Of a stretch of DNA of 64,000 nt, positions 31,427 to 42,567 are shown piece after piece (the first letter of the stretch is position 1; each line of letters starts with the position of its first letter). A program made the position numbers and the translations under genes. The notes beneath the pieces were generated by a model. The model made no database searches. It saw only the letters and a program-made list of their open reading frames with translations, and had not been told where the DNA came from. Origin of the DNA: Kaistia sp. 32K (GTDB lineage: Bacteria; Pseudomonadota; Alphaproteobacteria; Rhizobiales; Kaistiaceae); contig NZ_AP024269.1 of assembly GCF_016629525.1 (NCBI RefSeq), forward strand, positions 3,224,001-3,288,000, in the 5' to 3' direction.

Positions 31427-32749
31427 TCAGAAACTCTCTCGGAACCAGTGACCGAAGCGGGCGAAATAGCCGCCTGTTCCCGTCATGGCCAATCGATGCC
31501 CTCGCATCGCGGATACCTGCTCGATCTGCGCGACCTGCGGATAGATCAGGAGACCTACCGCGGCCGAGAAGGCCGGCCCGCGCGCCGCCTCCGGCAGACC
31601 CGTTACGCCGAGCGGACGACCCAGGCGGACATTGCGGGCAAGAATGCGCCGCGCCGCCTCGGTGATGCCCGTCAGCTGGCTGGCGCCGCCCGTCAGGACA
31701 ATGCGTCGGCCGACCATGGTCTGGAATCCGGAGGCGTTGAGCCGATCACGGACGAGCTCCAGAATTTCTTCGATGCGGGCGCGGATGATCCGCGTCAGCG
31801 CCGAGCGCGGGATCTGGTTCGGAAGATCGCGGTCGTCGTCGCCGATCGGCGGGACCGAGAGGATGTCGCGGTCGTCCGACACGCTCGGCAGCGCGCTGCC
31901 ATGCATGGTCTTCAGCCGCTCGGCATCCTCGATCCGGGTCGAAAGACCGCGGGCGATGTCGGTGGTGACGTGCAGGCCGCCGATGGCGATCGCGTCGGCA
32001 TGGACGAACTGGCCGTCCATGAAGACCGAGATCGTCGTCGTGCCGCCGCCGAGATCGACGCAGGCGACGCCGAGCTCCGTCTCGTCGTCGACGAGCGCCG
32101 AGAGGCCGGAGGCATAGGGCGTCGCGACCATCGCCTCGACGGAGAGATGGCAGCGGCCGATGCAGAGCTCGAGATTGCGCAGCGGCGCGGTCTCGCCGGT
32201 GACGACATGCATGTCGACGCCGAGACGCTCGCCCAGCATGCCGCGCGGATCGCGGATGCCGCCATTGCCGTCGATGGCATAACCGATCGGCAGCGAATGG
32301 ATGACCGAGCGGTCGTCGGTGATCGAATGCTCGCGGCCGGCGGAAAGCACGCGCTTGATATCGGCCTCGACGACCTCGTGGCCGGCGAGCGCGACGCTGG
32401 CGGAAAAGGCCTCGCTGGCGAGGCGACCGCAGGAAACGTTGACGATGAGCGACTCGACCGTGCAGCCCGCCATCCGCTCGGCCGCGTCGACCGCCATGCG
32501 GATCGCCTGTTCAGCCTTGTCGAGATCGACGACGACGCCCGACTTGATGCCGCGCGAACGCTGGTGGCCAATGCCGAGCACCTCGACCGCATGGGTCCGG
32601 CCGGGCAACACGTCGCCGACCTCGCGCGGCTTCAGCCGGGCGATCAGGCAGCAGATCTTCGACGAGCCGATGTCGAGGATCGACACGACCGTGCTCTTCT
32701 TGGTGGGCAGCGGGCGCATGCGGCTGTCGGAGGATACAAACAACGACAT
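31427..32749 (-). CDS. ftsA: Cell division protein FtsA
   Basis: Actin-like ATPase that tethers FtsZ to the membrane. Phosphate-1 loop VSILDIGSSKICCLIA, phosphate-2 ACVDLGGGTTTISVF, and adenosine motif IVLTGGASQLTGI are visible; the C-terminus ends in a short amphipathic segment (YFARFGHWFRESF) suited to membrane binding. The start ATG shares one base with the ftsQ stop, so translation is coupled. 440 residues is typical for Hyphomicrobiales. Confidence 0.96.
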   Translation of the reverse strand: MSLFVSSDSRMRPLPTKKSTVVSILDIGSSKICCLIARLKPREVGDVLPGRTHAVEVLGIGHQRSRGIKSGVVVDLDKAEQAIRMAVDAAERMAGCTVESLIVNVSCGRLASEAFSASVALAGHEVVEADIKRVLSAGREHSITDDRSVIHSLPIGYAIDGNGGIRDPRGMLGERLGVDMHVVTGETAPLRNLELCIGRCHLSVEAMVATPYASGLSALVDDETELGVACVDLGGGTTTISVFMDGQFVHADAIAIGGLHVTTDIARGLSTRIEDAERLKTMHGSALPSVSDDRDILSVPPIGDDDRDLPNQIPRSALTRIIRARIEEILELVRDRLNASGFQTMVGRRIVLTGGASQLTGITEAARRILARNVRLGRPLGVTGLPEAARGPAFSAAVGLLIYPQVAQIEQVSAMRGHRLAMTGTGGYFARFGHWFRESF

Positions 32750-33657
32750 CAGGTGCTCGCTCCCTTACGCTTGGCGAGCTTCTCGCGTTCCTTGATCAGC
32801 GCAGTCCGCCGTTCGGCCGCTTCCGGCGTCAGGCGAACGAACATCTGGTTGCCGAGGCGCAGGTCGATGCTCTGGATATCCTTCGACAGGATGCCATCCT
32901 TCTGGTCGAGCGCGGCGATGAGCGAGACGGCCGCCTCGGGCTCGTCCTGCGGCAGCATCAGCGTCACGCCGTTGTCGAGCACGAGGTTCCAGCGCCGTTC
33001 CGAGATCAGCACGGCGGCGCGCAGGCGCGAGCGGATCGACGGCGCGGCATCGGCGAGCTTGAGCGCCTCGCCGGCGCGCTTGTCGGCGCCCTGCCCCACC
33101 ACCCGGATCAGGTCGTAGTGCCCGTCGGAGGCTTCGCTGATGACGCGGCCGGTCTCGTCGATGACCGAGAGCGTCTGGTCGCGCTGCCACAGCACATAGG
33201 GCTTGCGCTCCTGGATCGTGATCTTGAGCGTCGCGGGATAGATCTTGCGCAGCGTCGCGTTCTCGACCCAGGGCAGCGTCTCGACGCGTTCGCGCGCGGC
33301 TGCGAGATCGAACAGCGCCAGCGACGCCTCGGGCGGCAGCTCCAGGCGGTTCAGGACCGCGATCTCCGACGTCTCGGTCTGGCCGGTGATGCGGACATTG
33401 TCGATCGCGAGGCCGGAGGTCGAGCTGATCCAGGTCAGCGTCTCGTCGACACGATCGGCCGAGACGATGCCGGCGATGCCGGTGGCGGCGAAAAGCAGCG
33501 CCGTGCCCTTCAGGCCGGCATGACGAGGCACCTGCCAGTTGGCCCGGGAGAGCGCGCGGATCCGCCGGCGCAGCCAGAGCCTGAAGCCCGAGGCCACATC
33601 CGCAGCCGGCGCATCATTCGCCGTTTCCTTGGTCGATCTCGGGCTTATCTGCCGCAA
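32749..33657 (-). CDS. ftsQ: Cell division protein FtsQ
   Basis: Bitopic divisome scaffold. A basic cytoplasmic N-terminus leads to one membrane segment at about residues 50-70 ([15 protein letters not shown]), a POTRA domain ([19 protein letters not shown]) and a beta domain ([16 protein letters not shown]). No ATG is available. I chose TTG 33657 because GGTGGAGG sits seven bases upstream; a TTG at 33678 is in frame but has no good ribosome binding site. The chosen start overlaps the end of ddl by 13 bases. Confidence 0.9.
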   Translation of the reverse strand: MRQISPRSTKETANDAPAADVASGFRLWLRRRIRALSRANWQVPRHAGLKGTALLFAATGIAGIVSADRVDETLTWISSTSGLAIDNVRITGQTETSEIAVLNRLELPPEASLALFDLAAARERVETLPWVENATLRKIYPATLKITIQERKPYVLWQRDQTLSVIDETGRVISEASDGHYDLIRVVGQGADKRAGEALKLADAAPSIRSRLRAAVLISERRWNLVLDNGVTLMLPQDEPEAAVSLIAALDQKDGILSKDIQSIDLRLGNQMFVRLTPEAAERRTALIKEREKLAKRKGAST

Positions 33658-34568
33658 GATGCGTCCTCCACCATCCAACTAACCAGAGCCGGAAAATCCA
33701 TTCCGGCATGTCGCGCCATATCCGGGACCAGCGACGTCGCCGTCATGCCCGGCTGGGTGTTCACTTCGAGGCAGACGAGCTCCCCCGTACCGTCCGGGCG
33801 ATCGTCATATCGGAAGTCGGCACGGCTGATGCCGCGACATCCGAGAGCCCGATGCGCCCGTACCGCTAGATTCTGTATACTTTGGTAAATATTTGGTGAA
33901 AGCGGCGCCGGAATTACGTGGCGGGCACCATGGTCGGAATATTTGGAATCATAGTCGTACCAGCCACCATCGGCCATCACGAGCTCAATGATATCAAAGG
34001 CTTCGTCGCCCTTGACACCGCAGGTGAGCTCCCGTCCGCCGACGTAACGCTCGACCATGACGGTCTCGCCATAGGCCCAGTCATCCGCAAATAATTGCTG
34101 AGGCGGGTTAATCGCGCCCTCGCGGACGATCAGCACGCCGAAGCTCGACCCCTCCGCCACCGGCTTGACGACATAGGGCGGCTCCATCGGATGGGCGCGG
34201 GCGGCCTCCAGGCGATGGACGAGCAGCGACTCGGCGACCGGAATGCCGGCGGCCTTCATCACGTCCTTGGCGCGCGCCTTGTTCATGGCGAGCGCCGAAG
34301 CGAGCACGCCGGAATGCGTATAGGGAATGCCGAGGATCTCGAGCACGCCCTGGATCGAGCCATCCTCGCCGAACGGACCATGGAGCGCGTTGAGGGCGAC
34401 GTCCGGCTTCAGCTTCGCCAGCACCTCGGCGATGTCGCGCTGCACGTCGACGCGCGTAACCCGGTAGCCAGCCTGCTCCAATGCGTCGGCGCAGCCGTTC
34501 CCCGAATTGAGCGACACCGGACGCTCGCTGGACCACCCGCCCATGAGGACGGCGACATGCTTCGCCAA
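33645..34568 (-). CDS. ddl: D-alanine--D-alanine ligase
   Basis: ATP-grasp enzyme making the D-Ala-D-Ala dipeptide for the stem peptide. Start [21 protein letters not shown] and the substrate loop YDYDSKYSD are typical, followed by the metal-binding [13 protein letters not shown]. 307 residues is normal. The start is TTG at 34568, preceded by GGAAGGAAAG, and is needed to include the first strand. It is the first gene after the terminator at 34818-34854, so it should be led by a promoter in 34569-34810. Confidence 0.95.
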   Translation of the reverse strand: MAKHVAVLMGGWSSERPVSLNSGNGCADALEQAGYRVTRVDVQRDIAEVLAKLKPDVALNALHGPFGEDGSIQGVLEILGIPYTHSGVLASALAMNKARAKDVMKAAGIPVAESLLVHRLEAARAHPMEPPYVVKPVAEGSSFGVLIVREGAINPPQQLFADDWAYGETVMVERYVGGRELTCGVKGDEAFDIIELVMADGGWYDYDSKYSDHGARHVIPAPLSPNIYQSIQNLAVRAHRALGCRGISRADFRYDDRPDGTGELVCLEVNTQPGMTATSLVPDMARHAGMDFPALVSWMVEDASCGR

Positions 34569-34620
34569 AACGCTTTCCTTCCAACCGAATCGGATTCGGT
34601 CGGAATATCTACGAAAATTG

Positions 34621-34635
34621 GTAAAGAAGCGTTAA
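34621..34635 (-). promoter_or_regulatory. Possible CtrA binding site upstream of ddl-ftsQAZ
   Basis: Read on the minus strand it is TTAA-N7-TTAC, one base from the CtrA consensus TTAA-N7-TTAA, 53 bases upstream of the ddl start. CtrA is known to regulate ftsQA and ftsZ in Caulobacter; here the assignment rests only on the motif and its position. Confidence 0.4.
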
Positions 34636-34817
34636 CCAAACCGCCTCGCGGGCCGCAAAAAAATTCTTCGAGTCCGGGCCGTCTTTTCGGGCGCGGAAAC
34701 CGAGCTGGCCCAACGCCCGATTTTGGCGGAAATGCTGGATTTTTCCGACCGATCGGTCGCGCCGGCCGGTGCAGAAAGCTGTCGAAAAAACGCCTCCGCA
34801 AGGACGACTTGCCGCAC

Positions 34818-34854
34818 AAAAAAAGCACCCCGGCCGAGCTTGGCCGGGGTGCTT
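34818..34854 (-). terminator. Strong Rho-independent terminator after murC
   Basis: A perfect 13-bp stem (AAGCACCCCGGCC at 34823-34835 with its complement at 34842-34854, 6-base loop) is followed on the minus strand by seven T residues (34824-34818). It lies 71 bases after the murC stop and splits the division cluster into two transcription units. Confidence 0.9.
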
Positions 34855-34925
34855 CGTTAACGGTTCGGAAAGGCCCGGCAATCGCCGGATGCAGCCCTCG
34901 GAAAGAGGACTCGCGGAACGTGCCG

Positions 34926-36338
34926 TCAGACGGTCGGCGCCACGGCCTCGAGCTCGGCCGGCAGCGCATAGGCCCAGTTGGTGATCGAGCCGGCGCCGAG
35001 GCAGACGACATAGTCGCCGGGCTTGGCGATGGCGGCGATCTCGGGGGCGAGCGCCTGCGGGCCGAGCAGGACGCGCGCATCGCGATGGCCGCGCACCTTC
35101 AGCCCGTCGACGAGATGATCGCTGTCGATGCCCTCGATCGGGCTCTCGCCCGCCGCGTAGACGGGGGCGACGAACACGGTGTCGGCGTCGTTGAAGCAGG
35201 TGCAGAAGCCGTCGAAGAGATCGCGCAGGCGGGTGTAGCGGTGCGGCTGGACGACGGCGATGACGCGTCCCTTGGTCGAGGCGCGCGCCGCCTTCAGCAC
35301 CGCGGCGATCTCGACCGGATGGTGGCCGTAATCGTCGAACACCTCGACGCCATTCCAGGAGCCGGTACGGGTGAAGCGCCGCTTGACGCCGCCGAAGGCC
35401 GCGAGCCCCTTGCGGATCGCCTCGTCGGAAATGCCGAGATGATGGGCGATGGCGATCGCGCCGGTGGCGTTCTGCACATTGTGCTCGCCCGGCATCGGCA
35501 GCACGAGGTCGACCAGCTCAGACGTCTCGCCGGTCACGCGGTCGCGGATGCTGGCGGTGAAGATGGAGACGCCACCCTCGTTGCGCAGATTGCTGTAGCG
35601 GATGTCGGCCTGCGGGTTGGCGCCATAGGTGATGATGCGCCGGTCCTCGATCTTGCCGATCAGCGACTGCACCTCGGGATGATCGAGGCACATGACGGCG
35701 AAGCCGTAGAACGGGATGTTCTCGATGAACTGCTTGTAGGCGTCGCGCGCCTTGTCGAAGCTGCCGTAGTGATCGAGATGCTCGGGATCGATGTTGGTGA
35801 CGAGCGCCACGTCGGCCGGCAGCTTGACGAAGGTGCCGTCGCTCTCGTCCGCCTCGACGACGACCCAGTCGCTGGCGCCCATGCGGGCGTTGGTGCCGTA
35901 GGCGTTGATGATGCCGCCATTGATGACGGTGGGGTCGAAGCCGCCGGCGTCGAGCAACGCCGCCACCATCGAGGTGGTCGTGGTCTTGCCGTGCGTGCCG
36001 GCGATGGCGATGGCGCTCTTCAGGCGCATCAGCTCGGCCAGCATCTCGGCGCGGCGGACGACGGGAAGGAGCCGCTCGCGCGCCGCCTTCAGCTCCGGAT
36101 TGTTCGCCTTGATGGCCGAGGAGACGACGACGACGCGGGCGTCGTTGAGATTGGCGGCGTCATGGCCGATCGCGATCGTGGCGCCCTTCGCCTTCAGGCG
36201 CTGGACATTGGCGTTCTCGGACGCGTCCGAGCCCTGCACGCGATAGCCGAGATTGACCAGCACCTCGGCAATGCCGCTCATGCCGATACCGCCAATGCCG
36301 ACGAAATGAACGGGACCAATGTCCCGGGGCATCTTCAT
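34926..36338 (-). CDS. murC: UDP-N-acetylmuramate--L-alanine ligase
   Basis: Adds L-Ala to UDP-MurNAc. Rossmann-like start [21 protein letters not shown] loop [17 protein letters not shown], and the [12 protein letters not shown] motif of the C-terminal domain are present. 470 residues is normal. It begins two bases after the murG stop. It is the last gene of the upstream transcription unit, since a strong terminator follows; in most relatives murB would be next. Confidence 0.96.
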   Translation of the reverse strand: MKMPRDIGPVHFVGIGGIGMSGIAEVLVNLGYRVQGSDASENANVQRLKAKGATIAIGHDAANLNDARVVVVSSAIKANNPELKAARERLLPVVRRAEMLAELMRLKSAIAIAGTHGKTTTTSMVAALLDAGGFDPTVINGGIINAYGTNARMGASDWVVVEADESDGTFVKLPADVALVTNIDPEHLDHYGSFDKARDAYKQFIENIPFYGFAVMCLDHPEVQSLIGKIEDRRIITYGANPQADIRYSNLRNEGGVSIFTASIRDRVTGETSELVDLVLPMPGEHNVQNATGAIAIAHHLGISDEAIRKGLAAFGGVKRRFTRTGSWNGVEVFDDYGHHPVEIAAVLKAARASTKGRVIAVVQPHRYTRLRDLFDGFCTCFNDADTVFVAPVYAAGESPIEGIDSDHLVDGLKVRGHRDARVLLGPQALAPEIAAIAKPGDYVVCLGAGSITNWAYALPAELEAVAPTV

Positions 36339-36340
36339 GT

Positions 36341-37459
36341 TCAGACTCCGGTAGATGCGCCAGACCGCCCGCCACCGGCTACGCGCTCGACCAGATCGGC
36401 CAGGCGTTCAACGGCATCGGGGCGTCCGACTGATTTCGCTGAGGCCGCCGCCCGGGCGAGACGCCCCGGCTCGGCCAGAAAGGCCGTCAGTTCGCGCGCC
36501 AGGCGGTCGGCTGTCAACTCGGCCTGCGGCACGACCCATCCGCCGCCCACCTTGGCGAGCACGAGCGCGTTGGCGCTCTGGTCCTGATCGATGGCGCCGG
36601 GCAACGGCACCATGATCGCCGGACGGCCGATCACGGCCAGTTCGCAGACGGTCGACGCGCCGGAGCGCGAGATGACGAGATGGCTATTCGCGATGCGCGC
36701 CGGCATGTCCTGGAAGAACGGCGCCAGCTCCGCCTGGACGCCGAGCCTGTCATAGGCGGCGCGGACACGCTCCAGATCTTCCGGGCGGCATTGCTGCGTG
36801 ATGACGAGCCGCGCGCGCGAGCCGGCGTCGAGCTTTTCCAGCGCGTCAGGCAGGAGATCGGAGAAGAAGCGGGCGCCCTGGCTGCCGCCGAAGATGACGA
36901 GCCGGAGCGGTCCCCCCTCTGGCAGCGCCGGATAGGCGATTGTGCTGGCGTCGATCACCGCATGGCGGACGGGATTGCCGGTCTGGACCACCTTGCCGCC
37001 GGCGGCATTCGCATGGCCGACTTCCGGGAACGAGGTCGCCACCGCGCTGACGCGCGACGCCAGGAGGCGGTTGGCGCGGCCGAGCACGGCGTTGGCGTCA
37101 TGCGCCACGGTCGGGATGCCGAGATGGACAGCCGCGAGCAAAGGCGGCACGGTCGGATAGCCGCCAAAGCCGACGACGGCGCTGGGCCGCACCCGCTTCA
37201 GCATCGCCTTCGACTGGCGATAGCCCTGCCAGAGCTTCCAGGCGGCGGAGACCAGAGCGGTCGGCGACTTCACCGACGGCGTCGCCGAGCGGATGATGTG
37301 CGTCTCGTCGGCGGGGAAATTCTGGCCGTAGGTCTCGGCGCGATGGTCGGTGGCGAGATGCACCGACCATCCCCGCGCCTTCAGGACGAAAGCCAGCGCC
37401 TCGGCCGGGAACAGATGCCCGCCCGTTCCGCCGGCACAAAGCAGGATGGTCTTTTCCAT
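36341..37459 (-). CDS. murG: UDP-N-acetylglucosamine--N-acetylmuramyl-(pentapeptide) pyrophosphoryl-undecaprenol N-acetylglucosamine transferase
   Basis: GT-B glycosyltransferase converting lipid I to lipid II at the inner membrane face. The N-terminal glycine loop [15 protein letters not shown] and the second-domain motifs [14 protein letters not shown] and [24 protein letters not shown] are diagnostic. 372 residues is normal. Spaced four bases from ftsW and two from murC. Confidence 0.96.
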   Translation of the reverse strand: MEKTILLCAGGTGGHLFPAEALAFVLKARGWSVHLATDHRAETYGQNFPADETHIIRSATPSVKSPTALVSAAWKLWQGYRQSKAMLKRVRPSAVVGFGGYPTVPPLLAAVHLGIPTVAHDANAVLGRANRLLASRVSAVATSFPEVGHANAAGGKVVQTGNPVRHAVIDASTIAYPALPEGGPLRLVIFGGSQGARFFSDLLPDALEKLDAGSRARLVITQQCRPEDLERVRAAYDRLGVQAELAPFFQDMPARIANSHLVISRSGASTVCELAVIGRPAIMVPLPGAIDQDQSANALVLAKVGGGWVVPQAELTADRLARELTAFLAEPGRLARAAASAKSVGRPDAVERLADLVERVAGGGRSGASTGV

Positions 37460-37463
37460 GGCC

Positions 37464-38624
37464 TCACGCAGCCTTGGGACCGGCCGTCGCGAAACGGCTG
37501 AACCCGGATGTCAGACGCGCCGGCTCGAAGCGGCGACGGGTCAAAGCGAGCACCAGCCCCATCTGGAAGGCGATCGCCAGCATCGACGAGCCGCCATAGG
37601 AGATGAACGGCAGCGTCATGCCCTTGGCCGGCATCAGGTTCAAATTCACCGCCATGTTGATGACCGACTGGACGCCGAACAGCACCATGAGGCCCGACGA
37701 GGCGAGGCGAACGAACGCGTCCTCGTTCTTCAGGCTGTGGCTCAGGCCGCGCACGACGACGAAGCCGAACATCAGCACCAGGCCCATGCAGAGGATGATG
37801 CCGAACTCTTCCGCGGCGACCGCGAAGATGAAGTCGGTATGGCTGTCCGGCAGGATGCGCTTGACGACGCCCTCGCCGGGGCCGCGGCCGAACCAGCCGC
37901 CATGGACGATCGAATTCAGCGCCGTGTCGACCTGGAACGTATCGCCGGCGCCCGGATCGAGGAAGCGGTTGATACGGCCTGCGAAGTGCGGAAACACCGT
38001 GTAGGCGGCAACAATGCCGACGGCGGCGAGGCCGGCGAGCCCGACGATCCAGAACCAGGAAAGCCCCGCCATGAAGAACACCGCCGACCAGGCGATGACG
38101 ACGAGCATGGTCTGACCGAGATCGGGCTGCGCCACCAGCAGCGCCGCGACGATGGCGAGAAGCAGCATCGCGAAGATGTTGCCGGGAATGTCGTTGCGGC
38201 GCGAATTCTCGGTGAAGAGCCAGGCCGAGAGCACCAGGAAGGCCGGCTTGATGAATTCGGACGGCTGCAGCGAGAAGCCGAGCACGTTGATCCAGCGGCG
38301 GGCGCCCTTCACTTCCTGACCGACGAAGAGGGTCAGGAACATCAGCACGATCGAGATCGAGAACACGATCAGCGCGGTGCGGCGCACATTGCGCGGCGAC
38401 AGGAACGAGGTGGCGATCATGATGATGATCGTCGGCACCATGAACATGACGTGGCGTTCGACGAAGTGGAAGCTGTCGAGCCCGATGCGCTCGGCGACCG
38501 GCGGACTGCCGGCGAGCGACAGCACGACGCCGCAGATCATCAGCCCGAGCAGGCCAAACAGCAGATATTTGTCGACGGTCCACCACCACTCGGCGAAGAC
38601 ACTGCGATCGGCCCTGCTGACCAT
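37464..38624 (-). CDS. ftsW: Lipid II glycosyltransferase FtsW (SEDS family)
   Basis: Septal peptidoglycan polymerase working with FtsI. About ten hydrophobic segments; SEDS signatures KGARRWINVLGFSLQPSEF and the large periplasmic loop with DPGAGDTFQVD and GGWFGRGPGEGVVK are seen, followed by FAVAAEEFGIILCMGLV and the C-terminal FISYGGSSMLA. The ATG at 38624 shares a base with the murD stop; a GTG one codon upstream is possible. Confidence 0.96.
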   Translation of the reverse strand: MVSRADRSVFAEWWWTVDKYLLFGLLGLMICGVVLSLAGSPPVAERIGLDSFHFVERHVMFMVPTIIIMIATSFLSPRNVRRTALIVFSISIVLMFLTLFVGQEVKGARRWINVLGFSLQPSEFIKPAFLVLSAWLFTENSRRNDIPGNIFAMLLLAIVAALLVAQPDLGQTMLVVIAWSAVFFMAGLSWFWIVGLAGLAAVGIVAAYTVFPHFAGRINRFLDPGAGDTFQVDTALNSIVHGGWFGRGPGEGVVKRILPDSHTDFIFAVAAEEFGIILCMGLVLMFGFVVVRGLSHSLKNEDAFVRLASSGLMVLFGVQSVINMAVNLNLMPAKGMTLPFISYGGSSMLAIAFQMGLVLALTRRRFEPARLTSGFSRFATAGPKAA

Positions 38625-40024
38625 CACTTCACCTCAACGACGGGTTCCGCGCTCGCAAGCGCCTGGACGAGGCCGCGGAAATGATCGCCGCGGATCTCGA
38701 AATTTCGATACTGGTCATAGGAAGCGCAGGCGGGCGACAGCAGCACCACCGGCTCGCTCGCGCCATCGGCGGCCGCGTCCCGCGCTGCCGCGGCGACCGC
38801 CGCGTCCATCGTGCCCGCCATCACCGTGTCGACCTTGCCGGCGAGCGTCGCGGCGAACTCTTCCGCGGCCGCGCCGATCAGATACGCCCTGGCGATCTTC
38901 GGGAAATAGGGTTCGAGGCTGGTGATGCCGCCGGTCTTGGCCTTGCCGCCGGCGATCCAGTAGATGCGGTCGAAGCTCGACAGCGCCTTCTCGGCCGCGT
39001 CGGCATTGGTCGCCTTCGAGTCGTTGACGAACAGCACCTTGCCGATCCGCGCCACCTCTTCCATGCGGTGGGCGAGGCCCGGAAAGCTCTTCAGCCCCTC
39101 CAGGATGACCGGCTCGGAAATGCCGATGATGCGCGCGGCCGCGATCGCGGCGGCGGCGTTCTGCGCATTGTGCCGGCCACGGAGCGAGCCGATGCCCTTC
39201 AAATCGACCACTTCGCGAGCGGTGGCGTCCTCGACCTCGAAGACGTGGCCGCGATCGGCGTAATAGCCGTTGGCGACGGGACGACGGACCGAGATCCGCT
39301 CGACCGGCGTGCCGCGCTGGTCGAGATCCGAGGCGATGGTGGCGCACCATTCGTCGTCGATGCCGACGACGGCCGTCCCCGCCCCGTTGACGAGGCGCGC
39401 CTTGATGGCGGCGTAGCGCGCCATGGTGTCGTGCCGGTCGAGGTGATCCTCGGTCAGGTTGAGCAGCACGCCGACGGTCGGGTCGATAGTCGGCGCCAGA
39501 TCGATCTGGAACGACGAGCACTCGACGATTTGGATGCGGCCGCTGTCCGGCGGATCGAGCGACAGGATCGCCGTGCCGATATTGCCGCCGAGCTGGACGT
39601 CCCAGCCATCGGTGCGGAAGAGATGCGCGATCAGCGCCGTCGTCGTCGACTTGCCGTTGGTGCCGGTAATGGCGATGAAGGGCGCGTCCGGGGCGATCGC
39701 CCGCCGCTCGCGGCAGAAGAGCTCGATATCGCCGATGATCTCGACGCTGGCAGCCCTGGCGAGTTCGACCGTCCAGTGCGGCACCGGATGGGTCAGCGGC
39801 ACGCCCGGCGACAGCACGAGCGCGTCGACGCCGGCGAAATCCAGCGCCTTCAGGTCGCCGGTCGGAATTCCGGCGGCATTCGCCTTCGCCACCGAATCCG
39901 GATTGTCGTCCCACGCCACGACCGTCGCGCCGCCGGTGACGAGTGCCTCAGCCGTGACGAGACCGCTGCCGCCCAGTCCGAAGACCGCGACCGACTTGCC
40001 GGCGAAGGAGGTGATCGGCGTCAT
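38624..40024 (-). CDS. murD: UDP-N-acetylmuramoyl-L-alanine--D-glutamate ligase
   Basis: Adds D-Glu to UDP-MurNAc-L-Ala. N-terminal [20 protein letters not shown] loop [18 protein letters not shown], then [10 protein letters not shown] and [15 protein letters not shown], and the closing [19 protein letters not shown]. 466 residues is normal. Six bases separate it from mraY, and it is coupled to ftsW by overlap. Confidence 0.96.
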   Translation of the reverse strand: MTPITSFAGKSVAVFGLGGSGLVTAEALVTGGATVVAWDDNPDSVAKANAAGIPTGDLKALDFAGVDALVLSPGVPLTHPVPHWTVELARAASVEIIGDIELFCRERRAIAPDAPFIAITGTNGKSTTTALIAHLFRTDGWDVQLGGNIGTAILSLDPPDSGRIQIVECSSFQIDLAPTIDPTVGVLLNLTEDHLDRHDTMARYAAIKARLVNGAGTAVVGIDDEWCATIASDLDQRGTPVERISVRRPVANGYYADRGHVFEVEDATAREVVDLKGIGSLRGRHNAQNAAAAIAAARIIGISEPVILEGLKSFPGLAHRMEEVARIGKVLFVNDSKATNADAAEKALSSFDRIYWIAGGKAKTGGITSLEPYFPKIARAYLIGAAAEEFAATLAGKVDTVMAGTMDAAVAAAARDAAADGASEPVVLLSPACASYDQYRNFEIRGDHFRGLVQALASAEPVVEVK

Positions 40025-40030
40025 GGACGG

Positions 40031-41116
40031 CTACCGGATCTTCAGGCTGGAGAGACCGATCAGGGCGAGGACGACCGCGATGATCCAGAAGCGGATCACG
40101 ACCTGCGGCTCGGTCCAGCCGAGATGTTCGAAATGGTGGTGGATCGGCGCCATCTTGAAGACGCGCTTGCCGGTCAGCTTGAACGAGACGACCTGGATGA
40201 TCACCGAGACGGCTTCGAGCACGAACAGGCCGCCGACGATGGCGAGCACGATCTCGTGCTTGGTGGCGACGGCGATGGCGCCGAGCATGCCACCGAGCGC
40301 CAGCGAGCCGGTGTCGCCCATGAAGATCGCCGCCGGCGGGGCGTTGAACCAGAGGAAGCCGAGGCCGGCGCCGAGCATCGCGCCGCAGAGGACGGCGAGC
40401 TCGCCCGTGCCCGGCACGAAATGGATCTGCAGATATTCGGCGAAGATCGCGTTGCCCGAGAGGTAGGCCATGACGCCGAACGAGGCGGTGGCGACCATGA
40501 CGGGCACGATCGCGAGGCCGTCGAGGCCGTCGGTCAGGTTCACCGCATTGCCGGCGCCGACGATGACGAAGGCGCCGAAGGGAATGAAGAACCAGCCGAG
40601 ATCGAGGACGAAGGCCTTGATGAAGGGGAAGGTCAGCGCGTTCGACAGCGGCCCGGTCGACAGATGCGAGATCGCGATGCAGGCGATCGCGGCGATGGCG
40701 AACTCGACGGCGAGACGCGAGCGGCCGGAGAAACCCTTGTGGCTCTGCTTGGTGACCTTCAGGTAGTCGTCATAGAAGCCGATCAGGCCGAAGCCGACCG
40801 TGACGCCGAGCACCGTCCAGACATAGAAGCTTGAGAGATTGGCCCAGAGCAGCGTCGAGACGATCAGGCCGGACAGGATCATCAGGCCGCCCATGGTGGG
40901 CGTGCCCTTCTTGGTGACCAGGTGGCTCTGCGGACCATCCTCGCGGATCGGCTGGCCCTTGCCCTGCTTGACCTTCAGCGCCCGGATGATGGCGGGACCG
41001 AACAGGAAGACGAAGATCAGCGCGGTCATCGTCGCGCCGCCCACCCGGAAGGTGATGTAGCGGAAGACGTTGAGCCCCGAGAATTGCGCGGAGAGATCCC
41101 CCAGCAGGTACAGCAT
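40031..41116 (-). CDS. mraY: Phospho-N-acetylmuramoyl-pentapeptide-transferase
   Basis: Ten-helix membrane enzyme transferring phospho-MurNAc-pentapeptide to undecaprenyl phosphate (lipid I). Signature sequences: [29 protein letters not shown] with the catalytic Asp pair, [12 protein letters not shown], and [12 protein letters not shown]. 361 residues is normal. Its start overlaps the murF stop by one base. Confidence 0.97.
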   Translation of the reverse strand: MLYLLGDLSAQFSGLNVFRYITFRVGGATMTALIFVFLFGPAIIRALKVKQGKGQPIREDGPQSHLVTKKGTPTMGGLMILSGLIVSTLLWANLSSFYVWTVLGVTVGFGLIGFYDDYLKVTKQSHKGFSGRSRLAVEFAIAAIACIAISHLSTGPLSNALTFPFIKAFVLDLGWFFIPFGAFVIVGAGNAVNLTDGLDGLAIVPVMVATASFGVMAYLSGNAIFAEYLQIHFVPGTGELAVLCGAMLGAGLGFLWFNAPPAAIFMGDTGSLALGGMLGAIAVATKHEIVLAIVGGLFVLEAVSVIIQVVSFKLTGKRVFKMAPIHHHFEHLGWTEPQVVIRFWIIAVVLALIGLSSLKIR

Positions 41117-42567
41117 CAGACGGGTCCTTCAGTGGCGGGATCGCCTTGGAGGGGCGTCGGCGCGTAGCGGGATTTCAGGGCATCGACGATCGGCGCCATG
41201 CGGCTGCCATTCGAGCCCTTGACCATCACGACATCGCCGGCGGCAATCTCATCGAGAAGAATCGGCTCGAGTTCGTTTGCAGTTTCGGAATAATGGCCCC
41301 GCAGGGCCGGCGGCAAGACCTCCCAGAGGGCCTGCATCGACGGACCGGCGAGAAAGACGCGGTCGACGCCGGCGGCGATCAGCGGCTCGACCAGCTCCGC
41401 ATGCAGCCGCAGCGTGTCCTCGCCGAGTTCCAGCATGTCGCCGAGAACCGCGATGCGCTGGCCGTCCCCATCCGTCTGGGCTTGCGCCAGCACAGCGAAC
41501 GCCGCGCGCATCGAAACCGGGCTCGCATTGTAGCTTTCGTCAATCAGCGTCGCGAAGCCGCCGCCGATGGCGAGTTCGTGCCGGGCGCCCCGCCCCTTCG
41601 CCGCCGAGACGCCGGAGAGCGCGATCGAGGCGCGGACGACGTCGCCGCCGAGCTGGGCGACCGCCAGCAGCACGGCGAGCGCGTTCTGCACCAGATGCCG
41701 TCCCGGCGCGCCGATCGTGAACGAGATTTCCTGGTCGAGGATGCGGGCGCCGACATGCGAGAGCGTCGACTGCATGTCGAGCGCCTCGAGCCGCGCATCG
41801 GCATCGCGGCCGGTGCCGAACGACAGCACCTGATTGACGCCGGCGTCCATGGCGAGCAGCGCCAGCCGCTCGAACTGCGGGATGTCGCCGTTCAGGATGA
41901 CGCTGCCGCCGGGCACGACGCCGGAGAAGATCTCGGCCTTCGCCCGGGTGATGCCGTCGACGCCGTCGGGGAAGAATTCGAGATGCACGGGCTCGATCGT
42001 CGTGACTATGGCGACATGCGGGCGGACCTGCGCCACCAGCGGCGTGATCTCGCCGGCGTGGTTCATGCCGATCTCGAACACGGCGAACTCGGCGTCGAGC
42101 GGCATCCGCGAAAGCGTCAGCGGCACGCCCCAATGATTGTTGAACGAGGCCGGCGAGTAATGCGTCGGCGCCTCGGCCGCCAGAACATGCGCCAGCATCT
42201 CCTTCGTCGACGTCTTGCCGACGCTGCCGGTGACGGCGGCGATGCGGGCCGAGGAGCGGGCGCGCGAGGCATGGGCGAGATGCTGGAGCGCTTCCAGCAC
42301 GTCGGAGACGACGACGAGCGGGATCGTCATCCGGCCGAGCCCGGCGAGATTGTCCTCGGAGACGACGGCGACGGTCGCGCCATGCGCGGTGGCGCTGCCG
42401 ACGAAGCGGTGCCCGTCGAACCGGTCGCCGCGAATGGCGAAGAAGACGTCGCCCGGCTGGACCGTGCGGCTATCGATCGAGATGCCGGTAACGGCGGGAC
42501 CGACGCTGGTCGGCCGGCCCTTCATGCCGTTGACGAGGTCGTCGAACGTCCAGAGTGGATTGCTCAT
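41116..42567 (-). CDS. murF: UDP-N-acetylmuramoyl-tripeptide--D-alanyl-D-alanine ligase
   Basis: Adds D-Ala-D-Ala to the tripeptide precursor. Features: [16 protein letters not shown] near residue 30, ATP loop [29 protein letters not shown], and [15 protein letters not shown]. 483 residues is slightly long but in range. Its ATG overlaps the murE stop by four bases (ATGA). Confidence 0.96.
   Translation of the reverse strand: MSNPLWTFDDLVNGMKGRPTSVGPAVTGISIDSRTVQPGDVFFAIRGDRFDGHRFVGSATAHGATVAVVSEDNLAGLGRMTIPLVVVSDVLEALQHLAHASRARSSARIAAVTGSVGKTSTKEMLAHVLAAEAPTHYSPASFNNHWGVPLTLSRMPLDAEFAVFEIGMNHAGEITPLVAQVRPHVAIVTTIEPVHLEFFPDGVDGITRAKAEIFSGVVPGGSVILNGDIPQFERLALLAMDAGVNQVLSFGTGRDADARLEALDMQSTLSHVGARILDQEISFTIGAPGRHLVQNALAVLLAVAQLGGDVVRASIALSGVSAAKGRGARHELAIGGGFATLIDESYNASPVSMRAAFAVLAQAQTDGDGQRIAVLGDMLELGEDTLRLHAELVEPLIAAGVDRVFLAGPSMQALWEVLPPALRGHYSETANELEPILLDEIAAGDVVMVKGSNGSRMAPIVDALKSRYAPTPLQGDPATEGPV

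Larger units (their letters stand above)
34569..34925. other. Intergenic region between murC and ddl, where murB is usually found
   Basis: 357 bases without a gene. It holds the murC-side intrinsic terminator (34818-34854), a CtrA-like box (34621-34635) and A/T-richer sequence just upstream of ddl. No trace of murB-like protein is visible in any frame. Confidence 0.7.

Noticed and set aside
29636..33118. 1160-codon open frame opposite ftsZ, ftsA and ftsQ
   Set aside because: Pure antisense shadow of three certain genes; composition is low complexity and nothing matches a known fold.
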